DNA of 64,000 nucleotides from Pontibacter lucknowensis (GCF_900156415.1 NZ_FTNM01000006.1:186001-250000); one strand, 5' to 3'; counted from the stretch's first letter, positions 28,149 to 37,240 are shown. Made by a program: numbers and translations. The notes: generated by a model from the sequence alone, not told the origin.

Positions 28149-28933
28149 GCAGAAGCCTGACTGATCTATTTTCTCTGACTGGCAAAGTAGCACTTGTCAC
28201 AGGCGGCTATGGCCACCTGGGAATCGCTATCAGCCTGGGTCTGGCTGAGGCAGGCGCTAACGTCTATGTGCTGGGCCGAAGCGAAGAAAAATTCAAAGAG
28301 GCTTTCAGTGAGCATGGCGATCTTAGCCTGTCCTTCGCCTACTGCGACATTTCCGATACGAAATCTGTTGCAGCCGCTTTTGAACAGGTGCAGCAGGAAC
28401 AGGGCCGGGTCGATGTACTGGTAAACAACGCCTTTTACTCCAAAGGCCAGCAGCCGGAGCAGCTCACGGACGAAGAATGGGCCTATGGCATCGACGGAAA
28501 CCTCAACAGCGTTTACCGCTGCATCCGGGAGGTGATACCCTACCTGAAGCAAAACGGCGGCCGCATCATCAACGTGTCGTCCATGTACGGCATGGTCTCC
28601 CCCGATTTCAGCATCTACGACGAGAGTCCTGCTTTCCTGAACCCGCCGCACTACGGAGCTGCCAAAGCGGGCGTGCTACAACTCACGCGCTACTTTGCCT
28701 GTTACCTGGGTAAGTATAACATTACAGTCAATGCGGTAACGCCGGGGCCTTTCCCGAGTGAGCAGGTGCAGGAAAACGAAGTGTTTGTGGAGCAGCTGAA
28801 GAAGAAGAACCCACTGGGCCGCATCGGTAAGCCTGACGACCTGAAAGGGGCTTTCGTATACCTGGCTTCTGACGCTTCGGCCTTTATGACGGGACAGAAC
28901 ATGGTACTGGACGGAGGCTGGACGGCATGGTAA
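28145..28933 (+). CDS. Short-chain dehydrogenase/reductase of the Pse operon
   Basis: 262 residues from the ATG at 28145, which overlaps the previous stop as ATGA; a GTG at 28133 is the longer choice. Rossmann TGGYGHLG, NNAFYS in place of the usual NNAG, and the YGAAKAG catalytic Tyr/Lys site after NVSSMYG are visible, and MVLDGGWTAW ends the protein. It is similar in type to the PtmA oxidoreductases found with legionaminic/pseudaminic genes in Campylobacter. Probable role: oxidation or reduction of a sugar intermediate in the nonulosonic acid route. It overlaps the next gene by 7 bases. Confidence 0.85.
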   Translation: MSRSLTDLFSLTGKVALVTGGYGHLGIAISLGLAEAGANVYVLGRSEEKFKEAFSEHGDLSLSFAYCDISDTKSVAAAFEQVQQEQGRVDVLVNNAFYSKGQQPEQLTDEEWAYGIDGNLNSVYRCIREVIPYLKQNGGRIINVSSMYGMVSPDFSIYDESPAFLNPPHYGAAKAGVLQLTRYFACYLGKYNITVNAVTPGPFPSEQVQENEVFVEQLKKKNPLGRIGKPDDLKGAFVYLASDASAFMTGQNMVLDGGWTAW

Positions 28934-29733
28934 AAGTCGGCGCCATCATACAAGTACGCCTGGGCTCGGAGCGACTGCCGGGTAAGGCCCTGCTGCCGCT
29001 CCCGTTTAGCGGAAATACCAGTCTGCTGGAGCATGTGGTGACAAATGCCCGTGCTGCCAAATCGCTGCAGCAAACCATCATCGCGACCACCACCCGAAGC
29101 GGGGACGATACCATCGAAACTTTTTGCAGCTCTCGGGAAATTCCTTGTGTTCGCGGCTCAGCCGATGATGTGCTGGACAGGTTCCGTCAGGCGGCGCATA
29201 CCTACGAGCTGGATGTGATCGTGCGCCTCACTGGCGACAACCCTTTTGTGATGCCGGAGATGATTGATCTGGCAGTAGAGAAGCTGCTGCAGACAGCATC
29301 AGACTATATCATCACCACCGGCCTGCCCCTGGGCACCAACGTGGAGGTCTTTACCCACGAGGCGCTGGAAAAAGCCGCTACTCTGGCTACGGCAACAGCC
29401 GACCGGGAGCATGTGACGCCTTACATCAGAAGAGAAGCCGGATTCAAAAACCAGACCCTGCATTTCGAGTCGGACATCACTCAGCTGCGCCTGACCGTAG
29501 ACTACCCTACCGACTATGCGCTGGCCGCGCTGCTTTTTGAGCGGCTCTGGAAACTGGGTAAACTAATTACGCACGAGGCGATTAGCACACTGCTCCGGGA
29601 GCAGCCCTGGGTGCAGGAGATCAATGCGGCCAATTCGCAGCGGCAGGTTTTTGTGACCGAAGAGGAAGAAATCTCAGCAGCCAGGCAGTTGCTGCAGGCC
29701 GGAGGATTTACGAGAGCACTACGAAAGCTCTAA
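28927..29733 (+). CDS. pseF: SpsF-like cytidylyltransferase (probable CMP-Pse synthase)
   Basis: 268 residues. AIIQVRLGSERLPGKALLPL is the nucleotide-binding signature of the SpsF/COG1861 cytidylyltransferases, with VRGSADDVLDRFRQAA and VRLTGDNPFVMPEMID as further motifs. HFESDITQLRLTVDYPTDY is also typical. In position it fills the slot of PseF, which activates pseudaminic acid with CTP to CMP-Pse. Classical PseF belongs to the CMP-NeuAc synthetase group, so the assignment is by context, and the symbol is tentative. Its ATG overlaps the SDR stop. Confidence 0.8.
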   Translation: MVKVGAIIQVRLGSERLPGKALLPLPFSGNTSLLEHVVTNARAAKSLQQTIIATTTRSGDDTIETFCSSREIPCVRGSADDVLDRFRQAAHTYELDVIVRLTGDNPFVMPEMIDLAVEKLLQTASDYIITTGLPLGTNVEVFTHEALEKAATLATATADREHVTPYIRREAGFKNQTLHFESDITQLRLTVDYPTDYALAALLFERLWKLGKLITHEAISTLLREQPWVQEINAANSQRQVFVTEEEEISAARQLLQAGGFTRALRKL

Positions 29734-29757
29734 GAGCGCTGCTAAAACTACAATAGC

Positions 29758-31242
29758 ATGGACAGGAAGACACGCATTATTTTCAGGGCAGACGGAAACA
29801 GCCGTATCGGACTGGGCCACGTGACCCGTTCACTGGCGCTGGTGCACATGCTGCGCAAGGAGTTTGAGTGCGTGTTCGCCATTCAGTCGCCTGACCAGGC
29901 TTTGCAGGAGCGGATACGAGAGGTATGCGATGGTATCATCGTGCTTCCTCCTGCTGAACCTGATGCAGATCGCTTTGTGCACGAACTGGATGCCTATATT
30001 TCAGCGGAAGAGATCGTGGTGCTGGACGGCTATACCTTCGGCACGGCTTACCAGCAAAACATAAAATCACGTGGTGCGGCTCTGGTTTGCATCGACGATA
30101 TCCATACCTATCCCTTCGTAGCAGATGCGGTCATCAACCAGGCTGGCGGCGTTTCGCCGGAGAAATATCAGACTGCACCCTATACCCGACTGCTGCTCGG
30201 CCCACACTATGCGCTGCTGCGTCCTGCTTTCCTGAGAGCCGCCAAAGCTGCCAGGGCTATACCTGAAGGTGAGCTGCGTGTGATGGTTTGCATGGGCGGT
30301 GCCGATCCGGATAACCATACCTTGCAGGCACTGGAAGCATTGCAAGCCATACCTGCTGTCAAGTACATCGAAATAGTGGTGGGCAGCGCCTATAACCGAT
30401 TACACGAACTGAAACAGTACCTGAAAGACCTGCCACAAGCCAAACTGCACCGCGATCTTTCCGCTGAGAGTCTGCGCCGCCTGATGGCTAAATGCCAGGC
30501 TGCCATCACCTCCGCCAGCGGCATTTCTTATGAATACGCCGCTGGCGGAGGGCTTCTGTTTGTGAAGCAAACTGCCGACAACCAGACCGGTATGCACCAA
30601 TTTCTGACCACAGAAGGTATAGCCCAAGACTACGGCAATCTATCAGAAGTACTGCAGCAAGGTATGAGCGAAACGCTATTTGCAGCGCAACTCACTACCC
30701 AGCGACAATTTTTCGATGGCAAAAGCCCGGAGCGACTGCTGGAGCTTTTCAAAAGCCTGAGCCTGGCGACAAGTCTGAAACTTCGCAAAGCTGTACCGGA
30801 AGACCTGCAGCAGCTGTTCGACTGGGCCAATGATCCGGAAGTGCGCCGGCACTCGTTCAACCCGGAGCCGATTCCGCTGGAGGACCATACCCGCTGGTTT
30901 CAGGCCAAACTTGACAACACCAACGCCATGCTCTATCTTGCTGAAGCAGATGGAAAGCCAGCCGCTCACATCCGCTTCGACATGAACGGCAGCACAGCTA
31001 CAATCAGCTACCAGATTGCGGCAGACTATCGTGGTAAAGGCCTGGGGCATATGGTTTTGCTCAAAGGTATACAGCATTTGCTACAGGACCGGCCGGATGT
31101 GCAGCTCGTAGAAGGACTGGTGCAGCAGGACCACAAAGCCTCTGTGCGCTCTTTTGAGAAAGCCGGTTTTGCGTATGGCCCTGCTGATCCGACATACCCA
31201 AAGGCATTCCGGTTTGTTTGGCAGCCAAAGGCCCAAGCATAG
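29758..31242 (+). CDS. pseG: Fused PseG hydrolase and PseH-like acetyltransferase
   Basis: 494 residues, two enzymes in one chain. Residues ~1-330 are PseG: IIFRADGNSRIGLGHVTRSLAL (GxGH loop with catalytic His), VVLDGYTFG, CIDDIH and VCMGGADPDNHTLQ, a GT-B-like hydrolase that removes UDP. Residues ~340-494 are a GNAT domain (LRKAVPEDLQQLFDWANDPEVRR, DYRGKGLGHMVL as the acetyl-CoA loop, SFEKAGF), the PseH step that N-acetylates the C4 amine. PseG and PseH are separate proteins in Campylobacter and Helicobacter. The fusion would let two consecutive steps act on one polypeptide. Confidence 0.9.
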   Translation: MDRKTRIIFRADGNSRIGLGHVTRSLALVHMLRKEFECVFAIQSPDQALQERIREVCDGIIVLPPAEPDADRFVHELDAYISAEEIVVLDGYTFGTAYQQNIKSRGAALVCIDDIHTYPFVADAVINQAGGVSPEKYQTAPYTRLLLGPHYALLRPAFLRAAKAARAIPEGELRVMVCMGGADPDNHTLQALEALQAIPAVKYIEIVVGSAYNRLHELKQYLKDLPQAKLHRDLSAESLRRLMAKCQAAITSASGISYEYAAGGGLLFVKQTADNQTGMHQFLTTEGIAQDYGNLSEVLQQGMSETLFAAQLTTQRQFFDGKSPERLLELFKSLSLATSLKLRKAVPEDLQQLFDWANDPEVRRHSFNPEPIPLEDHTRWFQAKLDNTNAMLYLAEADGKPAAHIRFDMNGSTATISYQIAADYRGKGLGHMVLLKGIQHLLQDRPDVQLVEGLVQQDHKASVRSFEKAGFAYGPADPTYPKAFRFVWQPKAQA

Positions 31243-31257
31243 TTTAAAACAGAAATC

Positions 31258-32301
31258 ATGATCAACGATATCAGCATTGCCGGCCGTCTGATCGGCCCGA
31301 GTCATAAGCCTTTCATCATCGCAGAGATGTCTGGCAACCACAACCAGTCCCTGGAGCGGGCGCTGGCCATTGTAGACGCCGCCGCCAATGCGGGTGCGGA
31401 TGCCATCAAGCTGCAAACCTACACCGCTGACACCATGACTTTGCCCGGCGCCCTGACCATTGAGGACGAGGGTTCGCTGTGGAAAGGCCGTGAGCTCTAT
31501 GACCTCTACAAAGAGGCCTATACCCCCTGGGAGTGGCACCAGCCTATTTTCGAGCGGGCCAGGGAGCGCGGCATCATCGCCTTCTCCTCCCCTTTCGACG
31601 AATCGGCAGTGGATTTCCTGGAGAGCCTGGGAGCGCCTGCTTACAAAATTGCCTCTTTTGAGAACACCGACCACCCGCTGCTACGCAAAGTGGCGGCCAC
31701 CGGCAAGCCCGTGATCATGAGCACCGGCGCTGCCACTGTGCAGGAAGTCGCCGAAGCCGTGCAGGTGCTGCGCGAAGAAGGCTGTCTGGAGCTGATCCTG
31801 CTCAAGTGCACCTCCACCTATCCAGCCACGCCTGAGAATACAAACCTGCGCACCATACCGCACCTGAGCGCCCTGTACGACGTGCAGGTCGGCCTCTCGG
31901 ACCATACTATGGGCGTTGGCGCATCAGTAGCTGCTGTGGCTTTGGGTGCGACAGTCATCGAAAAGCATTTTACGCTCAGTCGCGCCGACGGTGGCGTGGA
32001 CTCAGCTTTCTCGCTGGAGCCAGCTGAGTTACACTCGCTGGTGGTAGAGTCAGAAAGAGCCTGGCTGGCGCTGGGGCAGGTGCAGTACGGTGTGCAGCGG
32101 GCCGAAGAGAAGAGCCGGCTTTTCAAGCGCTCTGTCTATGCCGCGCAGGATATTAAGGCAGGCGAAGCGTTCACGAAAGAGAATATCCGGGTGATCCGTC
32201 CGGGCCTGGGGCTACCGCCGAAACACTATGACAACCTGCTGGGCAAAAATGCAGCTCAGGACATCAAAGCAGGTACACCGCTTAGTTGGGACATGGTATA
32301 A
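31258..32301 (+). CDS. pseI: Pseudaminic acid synthase
   Basis: 347 residues. It is a NeuB-family protein: an N-terminal TIM barrel with PFIIAEMSGNHNQSLERAL, GADAIKLQTYTADTMT, FSSPFDESAVDFLESL, APAYKIAS and VGLSDHTMG. A C-terminal SAF/antifreeze-like domain (RSVYAAQDIKAGEAFTKENI, RPGLGLPP) follows. It condenses the 2,4-diacetamido-altrose sugar with phosphoenolpyruvate to pseudaminic acid. The IAEMSGNHN form is typical of PseI rather than NeuB. It lies 15 bases after pseGH and 3 bases before the next gene. Confidence 0.95.
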   Translation: MINDISIAGRLIGPSHKPFIIAEMSGNHNQSLERALAIVDAAANAGADAIKLQTYTADTMTLPGALTIEDEGSLWKGRELYDLYKEAYTPWEWHQPIFERARERGIIAFSSPFDESAVDFLESLGAPAYKIASFENTDHPLLRKVAATGKPVIMSTGAATVQEVAEAVQVLREEGCLELILLKCTSTYPATPENTNLRTIPHLSALYDVQVGLSDHTMGVGASVAAVALGATVIEKHFTLSRADGGVDSAFSLEPAELHSLVVESERAWLALGQVQYGVQRAEEKSRLFKRSVYAAQDIKAGEAFTKENIRVIRPGLGLPPKHYDNLLGKNAAQDIKAGTPLSWDMV

Positions 32302-32304
32302 CAC

Positions 32305-33594
32305 ATGAAAGACTGGTATACCCTGTACAGCAACATCCTATACCTGCACTTTTCCGAAGGCTTCTACAAACTGCCGGAAAGCGCCAAAAATGCAGCCTCC
32401 CCTGCCAACCCTTTCATGCGACTGCTGCGCATGGCCGGCTATACCCTGGTGCGGCTGTTTGGCAATCTGTTCCGGTCTGTGGAGCAGCCGGAGCAACTAC
32501 AAGGAAAGGTATGGCTGTATGTGGTGAGTCAGAACAATTACGACAGTCTGCACTTTTTAGAGGCAGCTATACCTGATGCCGTAATGGTAGCGGGCCAGAG
32601 CAAAGCCATTGGCAGGTATAACCAACAGGTGGCGCGGCTCTCACTGCGCAAAAAACTGTTCTATTACTACAAGTTTCTGCCGCTGTTCTTTCAGTTTCTA
32701 TCACATCGCAAGCACAGCACCCTCCGCTTCGTGGATCTGCTTTACGATGCCATCGGTTTCTATGAGGTATACCTGCAGAAGCTTCAGAAGTATCGACCGC
32801 AAGCCATCGTCTTTGCCAACGACCACAACGCCGATGCCCGTGCCATGCTGCTGGCAGCGAAGCAGTTAGGCATACCCACTGTTTATGTGCAGCACTCCAG
32901 TGTGAGCAACTTGTTCCCTCCGCTGTCATTTGATCTGAACCTGCTTGAGGGACAGGATTCGCTGGACAAGTACAGGCAGTGCGGACCGGTGCAGGGTCGG
33001 GTGGAGTTTATCGGTATGCCAAAAGCTGATAAGTTTGTGCCGCTTCGTAACAAGAGTCGGCAGGTGCAAACACTAGGTATAGCCTGCAACCTGATGGACC
33101 GGGTGGAGGAAGTGGAGCTGCTGGTGCGCCAGATTAGCCGTGACTTTCCGCAGCTCAGGATTCTGCTGCGCCCCCACCCCCGCGACAAACGCAGCTATAC
33201 CTTTGTCACCGGCATCAGCCCAAACGTCAGCCTAACCAACGCGCGACAGCAGTCCGTGTTTGAATACCTGCGGGATCTGGAAATGCTGATCAGCGGTAAC
33301 TCCGGCATTCACCTGGAGGCAGTGCTGCTGAATGTATGGTCGGTTTACTACAATTTCAACCCGACAGAGGAACTGCATGATTATTATGGCTTTGTGGCGC
33401 AGGGACTGATTGAGAAAGCTGCTTCCTACGATGCGCTCAAGCCAATGCTCGCACAAGGTATAGCACATAAACCGCAGGTTTACCAACGAGCTAGCTATTA
33501 CCACGCGACTGTGGGAACGGAGTACGACGGCAGGAGCGGCGAACTGGCAGCTGACTTAATAAAAGCAATGTTGGCTACCACCAATCAATTATAA
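32305..33594 (+). CDS. Unassigned glycosyltransferase of the Pse operon
   Basis: 429 residues with no motif I can name with certainty. The second half has a GT-B look: PTVYVQHSSVSNLFPPLSFD, then FIGMPKADKF, LRILLRPHPRDKRSY and a final ISGNSGIHLEAVLLNVWSVYYN. RPHPRD and SGNSGIHLEA resemble CDP-glycerol or polysialyl/CMP-sugar transferases, where a His-Pro region contacts the nucleotide and a Ser-rich loop holds its phosphate. It directly follows pseI (3-base gap) and precedes the flippase. It is therefore my candidate for the enzyme that moves Pse from CMP-Pse onto a glycan. That is inferred. Confidence 0.65.
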   Translation: MKDWYTLYSNILYLHFSEGFYKLPESAKNAASPANPFMRLLRMAGYTLVRLFGNLFRSVEQPEQLQGKVWLYVVSQNNYDSLHFLEAAIPDAVMVAGQSKAIGRYNQQVARLSLRKKLFYYYKFLPLFFQFLSHRKHSTLRFVDLLYDAIGFYEVYLQKLQKYRPQAIVFANDHNADARAMLLAAKQLGIPTVYVQHSSVSNLFPPLSFDLNLLEGQDSLDKYRQCGPVQGRVEFIGMPKADKFVPLRNKSRQVQTLGIACNLMDRVEEVELLVRQISRDFPQLRILLRPHPRDKRSYTFVTGISPNVSLTNARQQSVFEYLRDLEMLISGNSGIHLEAVLLNVWSVYYNFNPTEELHDYYGFVAQGLIEKAASYDALKPMLAQGIAHKPQVYQRASYYHATVGTEYDGRSGELAADLIKAMLATTNQL

Positions 33595-33602
33595 GAATCG
33601 GC

Positions 33603-33610
33603 TACCTTTG
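33603..33610 (+). promoter_or_regulatory. Possible -7 box for the flippase gene
   Basis: TACCTTTG matches TAnnTTTG, 17 bases before the ATG at 33628. It would give the last gene of the Pse run a promoter of its own. No -33 TTTG is in place. Confidence 0.45.
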
Positions 33611-33627
33611 TGGCCTGAAAAAGAAAC

Positions 33628-35103
33628 ATGAGTAAACATCTCCAGCGAGAGGGTATTTGGAACACCGTGATCTCATATGCCGGCATCGCCATCGGCTATG
33701 TGAACACCATCTTGCTGTTCCCGAACTTTTTGGAGGAGGAAGAAGTCGGCCTTACGCGTCTGCTGATCCAGATCTCGGTGATGTTTGCGCAGTTCTCCGC
33801 ACTCGGCTTCGTAAACATGAGTGTGCGCTACTTCCCATATTTCCGGGATAAGAGCAAAGAACACCACGGCTTCCTGTTTCTGATGCTGGCTATACCTGTG
33901 CTGGGCTTTGGCGCCATCTCCGTATTATTCCTGCTGTTCAAGCCGGTTGTGATCGACTATTACATCGAGAATTCTCCGCTCCTGCTCGATTACTATTACT
34001 TTGTGATCCCGCTGGCCTTTTTCACACTGCTTTTCAATCTGCTCACAGCTTACCTGCGCTCGCTGTTCAAGACCATCATTTCGTCATTCGCCCAGGACTT
34101 TCTGCTGCGCATCCTCACGACGGCACTGATTGGTCTTTATGCGCTTGGCTGGATCGAATTCAGGCAGTTCGTGCTGCTTTACATTGTCATCAATGCGGTG
34201 ATCACGCTTTCGCTGGTAGTGTATGCGCTCTGGTTAAAGCAACTGTTCCTGAAGCCGCGCCTGGCAGCGCTCAGTATTGTACCCTTGCGTGAAATGCTGT
34301 ACTTCGGTTTTTTCACCTTCCTGGGCAATATTTCTGTTACCATCATTACCACTGTCGATCAAATCATGATCAGCTCTTACAGCCTGGGCGACAACGGTAT
34401 TTACACCACAGCTTTTTTCATCACCAGCGCCATCATGGTACCAGCCAGGTCTATTTTCAAGATCGCTTTTCCGCAAGTGGCCGAGTACTGGAAAGACAAG
34501 GACATGGCAGGTATGGAGCGGCTTTACAAGCAAATCACCCTGATCAACCTGATCGTTGGTTTGCTGCTCTTCATAGGCATCTGGGCCAACATTGACAACC
34601 TCTTCTCTTTTATGCCGGAAACCTACCGGGCAGGTAAGTATGTAGTATTGTTCCTGTCCATGGCTCGCATCATCGACCTGGCCACAGGTATAAACGGCAT
34701 CATTCTGGCTACTTCCGAGAAGTACCGCTGGGATCTCCTTTTTAATGTGGTGCTGGCCGGCCTGACCATCTGGACGAACTATGTGTTCATTCCGCTCTAT
34801 GGGATAAACGGTGCAGCAATGGCCTCCATGATCTCGTATGTGACGATCAACCTGCTGCGCCTGTTCTTTGTGCAGTGGCTCTACAAAATGCAACCTTTTG
34901 CCTGGAATTCGCTGGGTGTGACAGCCATTGCAGCCGTTGCGCTGGGAGTCTCCTACCTGGTGCCATACCTTGGCAACCTATACCTGGACATCCTGGTGCG
35001 CTCCCTGCTGATCACTGCTATTTACATGGGCCTGATGCTCAGCCTACGGGTATATCCGGACATGAACCAGTGGATGTTTGCCCAGTGGCGCAGACTTAAA
35101 TAA
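33628..35103 (+). CDS. Oligosaccharide flippase (Wzx-type)
   Basis: 491 residues with about 12-14 membrane segments. The pattern is a MATE/MVF-like lipid-linked sugar flippase: the N-terminus GIWNTVISYAGIAIGYVNTILLFP, a central VDQIMISSYSLGDNGIYTTAFFITSA, and IPLYGINGAAMASMISYVTINLLR near the end. It should move undecaprenyl-linked glycan units to the periplasmic face. Its place after the Pse genes suggests the unit contains pseudaminic acid. A -7 box 17 bases upstream may give it independent expression. The polymerase (Wzy) is not in the window. Confidence 0.88.
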   Translation: MSKHLQREGIWNTVISYAGIAIGYVNTILLFPNFLEEEEVGLTRLLIQISVMFAQFSALGFVNMSVRYFPYFRDKSKEHHGFLFLMLAIPVLGFGAISVLFLLFKPVVIDYYIENSPLLLDYYYFVIPLAFFTLLFNLLTAYLRSLFKTIISSFAQDFLLRILTTALIGLYALGWIEFRQFVLLYIVINAVITLSLVVYALWLKQLFLKPRLAALSIVPLREMLYFGFFTFLGNISVTIITTVDQIMISSYSLGDNGIYTTAFFITSAIMVPARSIFKIAFPQVAEYWKDKDMAGMERLYKQITLINLIVGLLLFIGIWANIDNLFSFMPETYRAGKYVVLFLSMARIIDLATGINGIILATSEKYRWDLLFNVVLAGLTIWTNYVFIPLYGINGAAMASMISYVTINLLRLFFVQWLYKMQPFAWNSLGVTAIAAVALGVSYLVPYLGNLYLDILVRSLLITAIYMGLMLSLRVYPDMNQWMFAQWRRLK

Positions 35104-35210
35104 GTAGAAGGGTTCATTAACTGAAAACTGTGACAGGTATAGAAAAAGGTACACCTGTGCGGGGAGCTTTCTGTAAAAACTCCACTATTATAAAACCAAA
35201 AAAATTAGAT

Positions 35211-35924
35211 TTAGTACCCTGTTGTTAAATTAAAGGACTCCACTTTTGAATCGAGTACTTTGCCGTTTTCGCACTTGAGTACGCGGTGTGGGTAGCGGTT
35301 GATGATCTCGTAGTTGTGCGTAGCCATCAGGATGGCAGTACCGCTGTTATTGATCTCGTTAAAGAGCTGCATGATGCCATCGGCTACGATCGGGTCGAGA
35401 TTACCAGTCGGTTCGTCGGCCAGCAGGATCACAGGCTCGTTTAGCAGGGCACGGGCCACGACAATGCGCTGCTGCTCACCACCGGACAGCTGGTGCGGCA
35501 GTTTGTTAGCGGCGGCATCCAGACCAACACGCATCAACACTTCTGTAATGCGCTGCTTGCGCTTCGACTTATCTTTCCAGCCAGTAGCTTTCAGTACAAA
35601 GGCCAGATTCTCAGCCACTGTACGATCGAAAAGTAACTGAAAGTCCTGAAACACGATACCGATCTTGCGACGCAGAAATGGTACTTGCTTACGCGGGAGC
35701 TTCGTGAGTTTAAAATCGGCGATGGTGCCTACGCCGGTCTGAAGCGGCAAATCACCGTAAAGAGTTTTGAGCAATGAGCTTTTTCCACTACCAGTGCGCC
35801 CCACCAGGTATACAAACTCGCCTTTGTCAATGTCGAAGTTGACACTGCTCAACACGGTGTTTACGTCCTGATAGATAGCCACGTCGCGTAGCGATACCAC
35901 GGGTGTAGATGAAGAAAAGCTCAT
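35211..35924 (-). CDS. ftsE: Cell division ATP-binding protein FtsE
   Basis: 237 residues. Walker A is [12 protein letters not shown], the signature is [15 protein letters not shown] and Walker B is [13 protein letters not shown]. The [26 protein letters not shown] stretch is FtsE-like rather than LolD-like. With the membrane partner FtsX it regulates periplasmic wall hydrolases at the septum. ftsX is not adjacent, as often in Bacteroidetes. It lies downstream of a 67-residue conserved-looking gene by 7 bases. It converges on the flippase gene. Confidence 0.9.
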   Translation of the reverse strand: MSFSSSTPVVSLRDVAIYQDVNTVLSSVNFDIDKGEFVYLVGRTGSGKSSLLKTLYGDLPLQTGVGTIADFKLTKLPRKQVPFLRRKIGIVFQDFQLLFDRTVAENLAFVLKATGWKDKSKRKQRITEVLMRVGLDAAANKLPHQLSGGEQQRIVVARALLNEPVILLADEPTGNLDPIVADGIMQLFNEINNSGTAILMATHNYEIINRYPHRVLKCENGKVLDSKVESFNLTTGY

Positions 35925-35931
35925 AAGAAAA

Positions 35932-36135
35932 TTAAATGTCTAGTTGCTGCAGTTTACCAAACTCGAGGGACTCAATCAGCGCAGCCAAAGCCTCCTCTTT
36001 TCCCTCCAGGCCATAGCGGTCCAGGTTCTTGAGTGGCCGGTCTGCCCTAAAGTAAGCAATCAGCACGAAATTATCGTCGCGCAGCTGAATATAATCCGGA
36101 ATTTTGGCCTTGCCCTTTACTTTGATGATGTACAT
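35932..36135 (-). CDS. Small protein upstream of ftsE, unknown function
   Basis: 67 residues: MYIIKVKGKAKIPDYIQLRD then NFVLIAYFRADRPLKNLDRY and a helical tail LAALIESLEFGKLQQLDI. It is predicted to be a small soluble beta-hairpin plus helix protein. No motif is recognised. The 7-base gap to ftsE and good codon use support a real gene in one operon. It may be a Cytophagales-specific division accessory, but this is only suggested by position. Confidence 0.6.
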   Translation of the reverse strand: MYIIKVKGKAKIPDYIQLRDDNFVLIAYFRADRPLKNLDRYGLEGKEEALAALIESLEFGKLQQLDI

Positions 36136-36142
36136 CTTTTTT

Positions 36143-36270
36143 TAATGAATAATGAGTAGTGACTAATGAAGAATTGCCAGGTATAGAATGGATAATGATT
36201 AATGAAGTAAAATGTTTAAGTATTGCCCCTTATTCACTTTACCCCATTAATCATTACTCATTATTCATTA
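36143..36270. repeat. AT-rich intergenic inverted-repeat element
   Basis: TAATGAATAATGAGTA starts the left arm (36143-36171), and its near copy is in inverse orientation at 36244-36270 (about 23 of 27 match). A second nested pair (AATGATTAATGAAGTAAAATG at about 36191-36211 against the complement of about 36229-36252) sits inside. It occupies the spacer between the fructose-6-phosphate aldolase gene and the ftsE operon. Confidence 0.6.
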
Positions 36271-36274
36271 GTTA

Positions 36275-36931
36275 TTACTTATTTCCTTTGGCGTGGTCAG
36301 CCAGGAATTTCTGCAGACCGATGTCAGTCAGTGGGTGATTCAGCAGGCCCGTGATCACAGAAAGCGGACAAGTTACCACATCAGCTCCAAGTTCAGCGCA
36401 CTGCACCAGGTGCATCACGTGACGTACAGAAGCGGCTAGTACCTGCGTCTGGTAACCGTAGTTGCCATAAATATGCACGATCTGCTCGATCAGTTGCAAA
36501 CCATCCGTTGACACGTCATCTAGACGACCTACGAAAGGAGACACATAAGTAGCACCTGCCTTGGCTGCCAGAATAGCCTGACCAGCAGAGAATACCAGTG
36601 TACAGTTGGTCTTGATGCCGCGCTCGCTGAAGTGACGGATCGCCTTCACACCTTCACGTGTCATCGGCACTTTCACTACAATGTTCGGGTGTAGTTCGGC
36701 CAGCAGTTCGCCTTCGCGTACCATGCCGTCGAAGTCCGTTGCGATCACTTCGGCGCTGATGTCACCATCCACGATTTCGCAAATCTGCTTGTAGTGCGCC
36801 ATCACATTGTCGTGCCCGAAGATACCTTCTTTGGCCATCAGCGATGGGTTGGTGGTAACACCGTCGAGCACACCGAGGTCGTGCGCTTCCTGAATTTCCT
36901 GCAGGTTTGCAGTATCAACAAAGAATTTCAT
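36275..36931 (-). CDS. fsa: Fructose-6-phosphate aldolase (transaldolase family)
   Basis: 218 residues, the size of the short FSA/TalC transaldolases. [36 protein letters not shown] is the N-terminal signature, [13 protein letters not shown] carries the Schiff-base lysine and [15 protein letters not shown] follows. It either splits fructose-6-phosphate to glyceraldehyde-3-phosphate and dihydroxyacetone or acts as a transaldolase; sequence alone does not decide. The promoter is well formed. Confidence 0.92.
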   Translation of the reverse strand: MKFFVDTANLQEIQEAHDLGVLDGVTTNPSLMAKEGIFGHDNVMAHYKQICEIVDGDISAEVIATDFDGMVREGELLAELHPNIVVKVPMTREGVKAIRHFSERGIKTNCTLVFSAGQAILAAKAGATYVSPFVGRLDDVSTDGLQLIEQIVHIYGNYGYQTQVLAASVRHVMHLVQCAELGADVVTCPLSVITGLLNHPLTDIGLQKFLADHAKGNK

Positions 36932-36956
36932 AATGCTGGGGATGTAGATTTTCCTA

Positions 36957-36986
36957 CAAATCTAACGCAATATGCCCTAAGTCAAA
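36957..36986 (-). promoter_or_regulatory. Promoter of the fructose-6-phosphate aldolase gene
   Basis: On the minus strand TTTG (36983-36986), 18 bases, then TAGATTTG (36957-36964). This is both elements of the Bacteroidetes promoter, with the ATG 25 bases downstream. Confidence 0.7.
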
Positions 36987-37143
36987 AGACATTGTATAAA
37001 AGATGCGGGACAATTGAGGTATAAGCCCTCAAAGGCAGGTTAACCTATTGTATGGCAGGGTATAGGAAGGCGCAGCAGGAGCAGCTGGGCTTTAAATAAA
37101 AAGACCGGCAGGGAGCCGATCAGAAAAGTATGGGCAAAAAAAA

Positions 37144-37237
37144 GTGGCAAACCAACATCGCGCCGCTTCGACCATCTACCCTTGCTGCCTTCCGGCCCTG
37201 GGGGAGTTCGACGGGAGCTGGCCGTGCCGATTTGCCG
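37144..37237 (-). ncRNA. ffs: Signal recognition particle RNA, small bacterial type
   Basis: Read on the minus strand the transcript carries the universal domain IV core: CAGGGCCGGAAGGCAGCAAGGG, with the GGAA-type tetraloop region and the symmetric/asymmetric internal loops that bind Ffh (plus-strand 37174-37205). The ends pair as GGCAAATCGG... with ...TTGGTTTGCC, closing a ~90-nt hairpin. A run of T (plus-strand A8, 37136-37143) ends it. The perfect promoter upstream supports the 5' end near 37237. It is the RNA partner of ffh in this window. Confidence 0.92.
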
Positions 37238-37240
37238 TTA

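Noticed and set aside
35120..35200. Terminator between the flippase gene and ftsE
   Set aside because: ACAGGT/ACCTGT and GGAG/CTCC pairings exist, but the stems are short and lack a following T-run.
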